Assembly: GCA_009733775.1 (NCBI GenBank)
Contig: WOGZ01000005.1
Location: forward strand, 248,001-312,000
Length of the DNA stretch: 64,000 nt
Direction: 5' to 3'
Origin: Alectoria sarmentosa
Taxonomy: Eukaryota > Ascomycota > Lecanoromycetes > Lecanorales > Parmeliaceae
Numbering within the stretch: the first letter of the stretch is position 1; each line of letters starts with the position of its first letter. Under the pieces are notes generated by a model that saw only the letters and a program-made list of their open reading frames with translations, was not told where the DNA came from and searched no databases. A program made the translations under genes and the position numbers. Positions 55,807-64,000 of this stretch are shown in pieces.

Positions 55807-56639
55807 CCTATGAAGTAGACCTAGGCTCTTGTGCTACAAGAAGATTGATCTTGACTGGTAAAGTGCTTGCCGAGGTGAAGAGGATTGTAGATCGAGAGGC
55901 GTGGGGTCGGTGAGGTCTTGGGTTTGGCCCTTCAATCTATCTAGGAAGGCACGTCTTAGCTGTGTTGGCTGTTGTTGCAGATGGACCTTATTTTGTCCCG
56001 ACGACTGAGGTATCTTGCCGTCAAGTGCAGAGACCATTACGTCTCATGAGCTCGCATTTGTTTCCAGCGGTGACAATGTTTTGCGTGGAGGTTGACACAA
56101 GAGGCTTTAGACGCGGGTACTTTTGGACGCTAAGGGCCAGCGTTGGTTCACTCACCGTGGCCTTTGGCTGAAATACGATGGCATGAAGGGGCCTAGTCAA
56201 CGGGATTTAGCGTGATCACTGAGATTATATTCAATTAACCAATCAAGGTATTGCATGGCATGGCGAGGAGCATTTCACATGATCAAGGAATGCCTGTAGA
56301 GAACGCTTTTCCGACGGATCTCAAGTGAGAGATGGAACGTAGCTACTTATGTTCATATCTTAACTCCACTCTCAAGCTTCAATCGTGTCTCAACTTGCGG
56401 AATACTAGAGGCTTACGAGGCCACCATAATCTTCATTCCGGCCTCCAAGCACAGGAAGCGTCTTCATGGAAGGAACTTTTAAACAGCAGCCGTAGCAAGA
56501 GATGGTTGCATCTCTGCAGATATTGTGAGGAGAGTGGCTGGTAGAGTAGCATTGCCTTGGCCTAGTATGAATGGGGGTCGATCAGGATTTGGAACATTCG
56601 TGCATCCTTGTTGTGCCACTGAGCTGACCAGAACCATGA
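55807..56639. other. Spacer, nothing recognised
   Basis: 833 bases between the BTB gene start and the 3' end of the peptidase gene. No supported gene on either strand. Confidence 0.4.
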
Positions 56640-57512
56640 CTAGGGACAGTAGGATCTGGAATGCTCACTCGCTACGTAGAACTGGTAGTTCTGTGGATTG
56701 TGTACCGAATTCAATGGGTCTAGCGCCACGCAATTGTTGATAGGATAGATCTCTGGCGGATCAGTGAAAGCTCCCAATGAAGCCTTTCCCAAGTAAAAAT
56801 GCACCATTTCATGAACGACAAGGTAAGTCAAGTACATGCTCAGAGCCTCCCCGCCGCCTAAGAATTGATTTCTAATGACAGAAGGGCAGGCACTCCTTTG
56901 TGGCGCAATATCGCCCCGCCAGAAGCTTGAGCAGAGGAAAATATAGCTGGAACCCCCAAAGTAAAAGGCCTGTCCCGCGTTTGGCCGGCTGCAAATCTTC
57001 CATGGATCTTTATCGAGAAATTTATATTGGCTTATCGTAGTGGGCGTGACACAAGCGAAACGAGGTGCAGACGGCACGAACGGATCTGGGTCGAGACCCT
57101 TCAATGGCTGAGCTGAAGCGATGGATCGCAAAATACCTCGGACGTAGGTGGAGGTTGCGCCGTCCTTGAACAGAGCTTTGAAGCCATGTCGACTGTCAAG
57201 TCCGAGCCCCACATCATTCAGCGCCGGTGTGAGCGCTGCGACTGCTTCGATCAGCACATGCACCAGGTTTCCTGTGTATGCGCTACAGCCTTCAATGACG
57301 AAAGGGAAGCTGGCCGGAACCTCGGTAAAATTTGTTGCTGAGTGGGTGGTATTTACTGATGATAGGAGACCTTAGTGTGTCTTACATAGGAGATATTGAA
57401 TGATAAAACTCGTACCTGGAAATTGGAGGGGAACATACTGCGGAAGGCAAAAGATTGGACTGAGGATGATAGCTATTACTCCTGCTATACTATAAAAATA
57501 CCACATCTTCAT
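56640..57512 (-). CDS. Putative secreted M35-like (deuterolysin-type) metallopeptidase
   Basis: Two-exon model: 57512-57416 and 57355-56640, giving 270 residues. The ATG at 57512 gives a clear signal peptide (MKMWYFYSIAGVIAIILSPI, then FCLP). The donor is GTACGA. Two in-frame acceptors exist, CATCAG (used here, 60-base intron) and CTCAG 18 bases downstream (78-base intron, 264 residues). They differ by VNTTHS, which carries a possible N-glycosylation site. The body has ASFPFVIEGC, VLIEAVAALTPALNDVGLGL and the zinc motif HEMVH (VVHEMVHFYLGKASLG), followed by NNCVALDPLNSVHNPQNYQF. This order resembles aspzincin M35 proteins. The third zinc ligand, normally an Asp in a GTxD-like motif, is not evident, so catalytic activity is uncertain. 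Confidence 0.75.
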
Positions 57513-58292
57513 CAAGAATATAGGGAGCCCTCAAAGGCTTTTCAAATGAGAATGAAAAGTCGAGAGTGCCCGTCCTAATAAAGGTATGGTTGGAGTCCAT
57601 CTCCACTGCCGATGGGTTGGGGGATCTGCACTTGGAGCAGCACATTTTGAAAAATTTCGTTAGTCGATTCGTAGTCAAGTCATGTTGAAGCCGTAATCGA
57701 GTCGCCAGCTCCGCCATGAAACGTCTTAGATCTCTTCCCCAGTGTTCCCCACAATCCCAAATCCATGCGGTACCACGCGGGCCAAGCGCTTAGGTACAAG
57801 GGCCAATGTCAACTCCCCAAGGCCGTCTCAAAGCTGGAAAGATGCCCATTTCGGATGCTCACAGTCGCGATGCTCTTTCAATCATTCGCCTATGAAACGC
57901 ACGTGGCATAGGGCGCACAGGTGGACAGGTCTAGATCTCAGACGGCGCAATGCAGCTTTCGCATGAACTACACGGCATTTGGGCAGGAGGTTCAAAGCCG
58001 GGACCCTGGGTATGAGCATTAGTGTACAAGGTATGGTAAAAGGTTTGTTCCCTTCCCGTGATGGGATAAAGTGTCTTGAAGCAAGGTGATAGCGTCGTAG
58101 CAGGATAAATCTCGAGCCTCTCAGTCGAAGGAAGTTGAAGCTCTTGGCATGATCGTCGTAGGGCTGATAGCAAGAAGTCATTTCGCGTTCGAATTGATCA
58201 ACCCTGACAACATAATCAATTTGTCTCCTGGCTCGACAGATCTTAGAAGTCTCCCAGGGTATTGACAGCGTGTTTTTCTATCTGTTGCGACC
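57513..58292. promoter_or_regulatory. Divergent promoter region of the peptidase and ARP9 genes
   Basis: 780 bases between divergent starts. No supported gene and no specific element identified. Confidence 0.4.
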
Positions 58293-60496
58293 ATGCCACC
58301 ATTCAAAGACGAACACGTCTTGGTAAGCTCGTCCATGCACGGATTGCGCCTGCTCAACCACACCAGCTTCAGTCAGTACGACATTAAGAATTGAGCTGAC
58401 CTTTGATGTCTTCTAGATCATTGCTCCGGGGTCGCAGACTACTCTCGCCCAATTGGGCCTCCCCGAATCATTTACACCCGCCCGCCTGCGCGTCCCAACC
58501 CGCATGTTCCCAGCTGAGAAGAAGGGAGAATGGGAGGCCACAAGAATTCGAGAGAGGAAAGTAACAAGGACTTCATCCAAGACTGAAGCCAATGGGCACG
58601 ATGGAGACATCACTATGGGGGAGGCGAATGTTACTATGGATGATCAAGGAGTGGCGGAAGATCAAGAGGACGACGTAAGAGTGGAGGAGGATCCTACGAG
58701 CGAAGAGGGGGCGGTGTATCCATTACGTGGTGGAAAAATAGTCGAATGGTCATGTTTCTTCGCTCTCCTTACTCACATCTACAATACCATGGGCCCGCCA
58801 TTCCACACGCCGATACTAGTCATCTCTCAACCAGCGTGGACGGCCCAAGACCACGAAAGCCTGACGCAGTTTATCTTCGAAATGTTCAAGACACCAGCGT
58901 TTTGCTTGATGGACTCAGCGTTGGCTGTCTGCTACGCATACGCTACACCTACAGCTACGGTCGTGGACGTCGGACATGGCAAGTGTGACGTTACAGCGGT
59001 AAACGAGTTCCTCGTCAGTGATCTGGGAAGAGGGTCTGCGTTGCCAGGCTGCGGCGGAGAGGCCATTACCCAACGACTTCACGACCTGCTGGGCGGAAAA
59101 GGCTTTACAAGCGAAGTATGCGAGCAGCTGAAGAAAAGCCCCATCTGCGAAATACTGCCTCCTGGGATGCAGATGCCAGCTGAGACTGAAGTCAGTGCCC
59201 AGGTATCGAATCCAGCGGCCGCAGCCTCCACTGGAGCTTCTGGTTCTGGCCCTGGGCAACGAGGGAGTATTGCCTCCCAGGGTGGGGCACCTCGAGGCCC
59301 CGGGATCAACACCGAGGTTGGAGACGCCGATGAGGATCGAGAATTCAAAGAAGGTGAAGATGATGAAGGTGTCCTGGACGTTGCTGCAATCGTTGCTAGT
59401 GGAAAGACGAGCGAATTTCTTGCCAAAAAGGAGAGGGAAAAGGCTGCTAAAGCCGCAGCCAAGAAAGACGCTGCTGATGCAGCAGCAGTAGCGAAAGAAA
59501 GAAGCCTGCCCAACTCGAAGCGCGTTAAAGCCACATTCCATTACCACGAGCGAAGACCCCTAGAAGAGCTCAACATGAACGGCAAGCGAGCCATGGATGG
59601 CGAGAATGGCCAAGATGGCGGCGAGCCGAAGAGACAGAAGACTCCTGAGCCCGTTATCGACAGTGGGATTCAGGCAACAGAGAACCCGACTGCGACGCGT
59701 AGAGAAGAGCGAAAGGAGGAGAGGCGGCGGAACCGAGAAGGCACTGCTTTTATTCGGAAAAGTGCGGACGTCGGTCTGGAGAGGTTCCAGGCTGCCAGTG
59801 GTGGGATACTCGACCAGATTGCAGACGCGATACATCGATGTGTCCTCTCGTATCCTGACATCAGCAAACGTAGCGATCTCTGGGACTCTCTCATCATCTT
59901 GGGCAATGGTAGCAAAGTGAAGGGTAGGGTCACCCATAATTCGTGGATTTCACCTGTTTAACACGCGCACAGGTTTCAAAGAGGCTTTGGTTGGAACCTT
60001 GAATTCAAGATACCTTATTTCGCCGTCGAGTGCTACCATTTTCACCTCAGAACTCCCATCTAACTTCACGACACCCGTCGCTACTGGAGCAAATACTCCC
60101 CAACCTCAACACCACCCTCCAACACACCATGGACCGGGCGTTAATCCTCTCCTCCTCGCCGCAACCACAGCCTCAAATCCAAATCTTGCTCCCCCTGGAC
60201 AATCACAGCAGCAGTTGCATCAACAGCTCCAGCTTCAACAATACAATCAGCAGCAAATGCAACAATCCCACCAGCACTCGAGTCATGCGCAGACGCCCAC
60301 AAGCATCAAGATGCTAAAGATGCCAGACTATTTTCCCGAGTGGAAAGATGTCGGGATGGAGGAAGCTGGCTTCCTAGGTGCGCAGGTCGCGGCTAAGGTG
60401 GTCTTTGTGGTGGACCAAGGCATAAGCAAAGGATTCATGTCCAGGACGGAGTATAATGAGCTAGGACCGCAGGGAATCCACGAGACCTGCCTTTAG
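58293..60496 (+). CDS. ARP9: Actin-related protein 9 (SWI/SNF and RSC chromatin remodelling)
   Basis: Three exons, 58293-58322, 58417-59923 and 59973-60496, give 686 residues. The introns are 94 bases (GTAAGC..TTCTAG) and 49 bases (GTAGGG..CACAG). The start MPPFKDEHVLIIAPGSQTTL aligns with yeast Arp9, as do VLDVAAIVASGKTSEFL, FKEALVGTLNSRYLI, MPDYFPEWKDVG and AGFLGAQVAAKVVF. Arp9 pairs with Arp7 on the HSA helix of the remodeller ATPase in yeast. The protein is about 220 residues longer than yeast Arp9 because of low-complexity insertions: an acidic segment after residue 60, an Ala/Gly/Ser-rich stretch near 265-300, a charged basic stretch at about 340-470, and a Gln/His/Pro-rich stretch near 560-620. 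ATP-binding residues of true actin are poorly conserved, as expected. Confidence 0.92.
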
Positions 60497-61127
60497 ATGA
60501 ATTCTATCCATCGTTGGATATCTCGTAACGTCTGATGACACCCCCTTTGCTATCTAACGTCCCTAAGCTTGCAGATCGCATGCTTCTCATTAGCGTTGCA
60601 CTGCAAGATGCGACGAATTTCGCTAGCCTTTTTTGCTCTCCTGATGAATTCCTTGCTCTCTTCTTGACGCAAGTGCATCACCCTCGAGCATGATGCCTCG
60701 TGCAAGCGGTCTCCTGCCCTACCACTTGATCGTTCAATTGGAGTCAACTCATGTTTTCTCGCCCTGGTCTATGCATGTCCGAGAATCAAGGGGGAGAGCA
60801 TTACATAAACATTGCACGTGAAGCTGGAGCTTCCTGCGTTATGCGTCGCTTTTATGTCCCCGGCTTTCAGGATGGTCTAGGTTCCTGCAGTCGCTGGCCA
60901 AACTTTGACTTCTCGAAAGTAAGCAGCTACGGTGCCAAGGGTTTGATTCCGGACAGATGTTCCCCTAGCGTACTTTTGAAGGTATACGAACACTGAGGGG
61001 TCGAAAGGACACTCTCTAGGCAAGATTTCTCGGTTCTCTTAATTCGAGAATATTCATCCAGACATCTGAGAGGTAGTCGATTGTCTCCCATGGCCGGCTC
61101 TCTGAATACTGCAACTCGTATCCCAGA
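60497..61127. terminator. Convergent 3' region between ARP9 and the SDR gene
   Basis: 631 bases between convergent stops. No supported gene. Confidence 0.45.
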
Positions 61128-61865
61128 CTACCAAGCAACCGTCCCATCGCTATCCCAAAAGCCGCCCGTCCCTTCCACCTCTCCCGTAGCTAGCCGACAA
61201 GCAATGCCAGCGCCGATGCTCGGATCCCTCCCCACGCCCTTGGTGAAGGCCGTCGCGCTCAACCTCGGCGTACAGGAATTGACCCTCCACTTGTCCTCCG
61301 TGAGCTTGGTCGCATAGGTCGCCATGAGCATGTTCATGGCCGCTTTGCTGGCTTTGTACGCCGGCGCATCAACGCCCCCGCGCGAGGGGTCGAGCGTCTG
61401 GCTCAAGCTGCCGACTCCGGAGGAGACGAAGATGATGCGGGGCTGGCTCGATCTCTGGAGCAGAGGGATGAAGGCGTCGGTGAGACAGGCGGCGCCGGTC
61501 ACGTTCGTCGACAATATCCGAGTGAAGCGCTCCCGCGTGGATGCTTCGGCCGGCAAGGCATAGGGTCCGATGCCGGCGTTGTTCATGAGCACGTCGAGGC
61601 GGCCGTATTTGGTGGCTACGACGGCGGCGGCGGCGGCGATGGATGGGTCCGAGGTGACGTCTAGCTCGATCGGTTCGACGACGACGACACCACCGTTGGG
61701 AAGGGATGAGATCGCCGCTTGGCCGTTGGAGAGCGAGCGGGTGCCCATTAGGATGTGGAAGTTAGGGTCGTTGGAGAGCTTCTTCACGATTTCGAAGCCG
61801 ACGCCTTGGTTGGCTCCGCTGATGAGGACGATTGTTTTGGGTGACTCCCCTGTGGGAGACGACAT
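61128..61865 (-). CDS. Short-chain dehydrogenase/reductase
   Basis: Single exon, 245 residues, the classical SDR size. The Rossmann glycine motif is SGANQGVG (16-23), the structural NNAG is at 95-98, and the catalytic Ser is in FVSSGVGSLS (about 148/149) with Tyr170 and Lys174 (YKASK). After the catalytic Lys the usual N-x-x-x-P-G motif reads NSCTPRLSATAF, with Arg in place of Gly. The protein should reduce or oxidise a small carbonyl/hydroxyl substrate with NAD(P)(H); the substrate is unknown. No signal peptide or membrane segment. A TATATATA element at about 61978 lies ~115 bases upstream. Confidence 0.93.
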   Translation of the reverse strand: MSSPTGESPKTIVLISGANQGVGFEIVKKLSNDPNFHILMGTRSLSNGQAAISSLPNGGVVVVEPIELDVTSDPSIAAAAAVVATKYGRLDVLMNNAGIGPYALPAEASTRERFTRILSTNVTGAACLTDAFIPLLQRSSQPRIIFVSSGVGSLSQTLDPSRGGVDAPAYKASKAAMNMLMATYATKLTEDKWRVNSCTPRLSATAFTKGVGRDPSIGAGIACRLATGEVEGTGGFWDSDGTVAW

Positions 61866-62481
61866 TCTTGTTGGGAGGTGTCGGTAAAGTAGACTAGGAC
61901 GAGCTCGAGCTGAAGATTGGTTTTTGGGACGGATGCTCGGACTCTCAAGGAGAAGCTGGATAGATAGGCTCCTGCAGAGATATATATACTGACACCAGTT
62001 ACGGAGACAAAGGGCCTTAGGTCCTAAATCCGATGGCTTCAGGGGACCTTGCGCTCGTCGCTTTTTAAGAACTGATTCGTGGATCTCTCAAGATGAATGA
62101 GGCCGCTGTCTTTACGAATGCTGATCCCTTGCACGATGCATTCAACCCGATGATAGTCTACCTAGCCATACGTCGTTCCTCGGCCGCATCCACCTCTTTC
62201 ATATGCTTCTAACTCAATGTCATATCCTATCGAACGAGACAAAGCTCCCGACACCAAGAGGCTGGCAAGCTGGCAAACAACGCGGCATTATTGCAGGAAA
62301 TCTTTCTAGAGCGTAGAAGAATTAAATGACATCAAGCCAAAGAATTCCGGCCATCAAAGCGTAGAAGTGGTCCAAGCGAAAGGGTTTCCTGGACAACAAT
62401 TTCTCCATCCATGTCGAATGCACACAGAGAACTCCTGCCACTGCAAACTTTTCGTGACAGCGTGCCTACTTAGACAGCACG
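61866..62481. promoter_or_regulatory. Divergent promoter of the SDR and AP endonuclease genes
   Basis: 616 bases between divergent starts. A GATATATATACTGAC TATA-like element at about 61978-61992 is placed for the SDR gene. Nothing else was recognised. Confidence 0.5.
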
Positions 62482-63588
62482 ATGCCCTCGACAGAAATCA
62501 GTCCTCCACCCCTTAAACGCCGCCGTATCTCCGGGCCCCACCCTCCCTCTCCACCCCTCCCCTCATCTCCGCCATCCCTCTCGGCCCACGACCCGCCCTC
62601 CACGTCCACTGCGGACAACCTTCGCATATATTCCTGGAACATCAACGGCATCCGCCCCTTCCTTCCGCCCTCCACCCCGCCCATCACCACCTTCCTCAAA
62701 CCAGCCTCCGCCTCGAGCACGTCCTCGAAACCCGCGCCATTGGGACCCTCGCTCCGGGAAAATCTCAAGAGATGGAAATGGCCGCACGTGCTCTGCCTCC
62801 AGGAGGTCAAGATCGCCCCGACGGATATCAAGACTCAAACTTCCCTTGGCCGCGTCGTCAATGCGCCCTTGGACTCGGACGATGAGAATGACAGCGAGCG
62901 CCATCTCTACGACGCCCATTTCTGCCTCCCAAGGGATAAATACAACGCCACTGGCTTTGGGGGAAAAGTGTATGGCGTCTGCACGCTCCTACGGCGCGAT
63001 GTGCCCGCGCCTGCGACGAGGACGGTGGAATGGGATCGCGAAGGACGGGTTCTGCTGGCTGAGATGTCGAAATGGGGAGTGGTGGTTGTGAACGTCTATG
63101 CCATCAACGGCACCACGAACGACTACCGCGACCCCGTTACGGGGAAGGTGGTGGGAGATCGACATGGGAGGAAACGCATCTTCCATTCGCTACTACGGGA
63201 TGAGGTTCGCAGATACGAGGACGGGGGATGGGATGTCATCGTTGCGGGCGACATGAACATCTCGCGCTCCTTTATCGATTCCTTCCCCTACTTACGAACG
63301 GGCGAAGCGCACGTCAGGAATCGGGCTGACTTCGAGGAGAAATTCATAAAGGATCTCGGCATGGTCGATACCTTCCGCGCGGTGCACGGGGAGCAGAGGA
63401 AGTTCACCTACAGGCCTAGGAATAAACCGTGGGGCGCGGGCGGGGATCGAGTCGATCTGATACTCGTGACCAAGGGGTTGGAAGAGAAGGGTAGGGTGAG
63501 GGGGGCGGATGTGTGGGATCGCGAGGAGGAAAGGGGACCAAGTGATCATGTGCCCTTGTTTGTGGAAGTGGGGATTGCGGATGGATGA
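62482..63588 (+). CDS. Exonuclease III-family AP endonuclease
   Basis: Single exon, 368 residues. After a Pro/Ser-rich leader with a basic LKRRR patch (possible nuclear signal) the catalytic domain begins IYSWNINGIRPF (Trp52). Further family motifs are LCLQEVKIAP with the metal-binding Glu, NVYAINGTTNDYRD, VIVAGDMNISRSFID, DRVDLILVTKG and PSDHVPLFVE with the catalytic His. Such enzymes cut DNA at abasic sites in base excision repair. The protein lacks the C-terminal GRF zinc finger of Apn2/APE2-type enzymes, so it is closer to a compact ExoIII/APE1 layout. The leader and an insertion after the first strand (STSSKPAPLGPS) are species-specific looking. Confidence 0.93.
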   Translation: MPSTEISPPPLKRRRISGPHPPSPPLPSSPPSLSAHDPPSTSTADNLRIYSWNINGIRPFLPPSTPPITTFLKPASASSTSSKPAPLGPSLRENLKRWKWPHVLCLQEVKIAPTDIKTQTSLGRVVNAPLDSDDENDSERHLYDAHFCLPRDKYNATGFGGKVYGVCTLLRRDVPAPATRTVEWDREGRVLLAEMSKWGVVVVNVYAINGTTNDYRDPVTGKVVGDRHGRKRIFHSLLRDEVRRYEDGGWDVIVAGDMNISRSFIDSFPYLRTGEAHVRNRADFEEKFIKDLGMVDTFRAVHGEQRKFTYRPRNKPWGAGGDRVDLILVTKGLEEKGRVRGADVWDREEERGPSDHVPLFVEVGIADG

Positions 63589-64000
63589 TGATGGTGGTTG
63601 CGAATACGGACGGTCTCGCGGGCAGGCAATGAATGAATGAAGCGCTCAAAAAGAAAATGGGAAAGAGGGAGAGCGAGAGTTGAGGCACACAGCCAATAGA
63701 CCATCTCGATTACTCATACTCAAACCAAGTCGCCTTTTTCCGAAGACTGTTGACTCTCTCTCCATGGCTTTTTATGACTCTCTGATTAACCCAAGCATCA
63801 CAATACATTACAATACAATACATTACAGTATAATCGCCTTGCACACTTTCCCGAACCGGGCCTCCTAATAAATCCTTTCAGATCTCTCCCCATTTCCAAA
63901 ACCGGGCCAAACGCCTTCCAAAATTCAAAACCCCCGCATGCTTCGTGAGACATGAATCCCCCTCCCTGCCTCCCCCCCTCCCTCCCTGCCTGCCTGCCTT
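63589..64000. other. 3' flank and end of window
   Basis: No supported gene. Contains TACAATACAATACATTACA short repeats at about 63800-63832 and a CCTCCCTGCCTG pyrimidine-rich repeat at about 63960-63998 that runs to the window edge. Confidence 0.45.

Overview
This window is nuclear DNA of a filamentous ascomycete, most likely Pezizomycotina. Genes carry one to five short introns of about 47-95 bases (one of 153), with GT..AG ends and often a CTRAY-like branch site. The fatty acid synthase is split into divergently transcribed alpha and beta genes. Several families here are typical of Pezizomycotina: DUF6604, fungal rhodopsin-domain membrane proteins, a standalone YDG/SRA protein and M35-like secreted peptidases. 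A class-level guess such as Dothideomycetes is inference only. No operons, tRNAs, rRNAs, CRISPR arrays or intact transposons were seen.

Layout. 1-5 kb: a decayed DUF6604 gene, minisatellites, and a low-complexity Gly/Pro/Gln protein. 6-15.6 kb: an SRA-domain protein, a cytochrome P450 and a seven-helix rhodopsin-domain protein, separated by long gene-poor spacers. 15.6-18 kb: an RBR-type E3 ubiquitin ligase. 18.3-31.3 kb: the fatty acid synthase pair, FAS beta (-) and FAS alpha (+), sharing a 923-base promoter with three CCTCGG-type elements. 31.8-39.2 kb: housekeeping genes for TFIIF alpha, a Cid1-like nucleotidyltransferase and HGH1. 39.9-44.3 kb: an OPT transporter and a one-helix membrane protein. 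45.1-47.5 kb: a protein with two RPA-like OB folds, convergent with a family protein of secreted type. 48.6-52.8 kb: two unrecognised proteins either side of a satellite-rich spacer. 53.7-55.8 kb: an intact BTB/POZ gene with a broken tandem copy downstream. 56.6-63.6 kb: an M35-like peptidase, ARP9, a short-chain dehydrogenase and an AP endonuclease.

How the genes relate. Only the FAS pair forms an evident functional unit: the two chains assemble into one cytosolic megasynthase and are probably co-regulated from the shared promoter. The rest is a mixture of core nuclear functions (transcription, chromatin remodelling, RNA tailing, DNA repair, OB-fold nucleic-acid binding) and scattered accessory genes. 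The P450 does not sit in a recognisable secondary-metabolite cluster.

The exon models were built by hand from splice signals and frame continuity; transcript data were not available. Family assignments come from recognising motifs, not from database searches. The most interesting items are the two-OB-fold protein, the FAS promoter architecture, the broken BTB tandem copy, the Cid1-like enzyme with its split catalytic triad, and a 275-base cytosine-free satellite.
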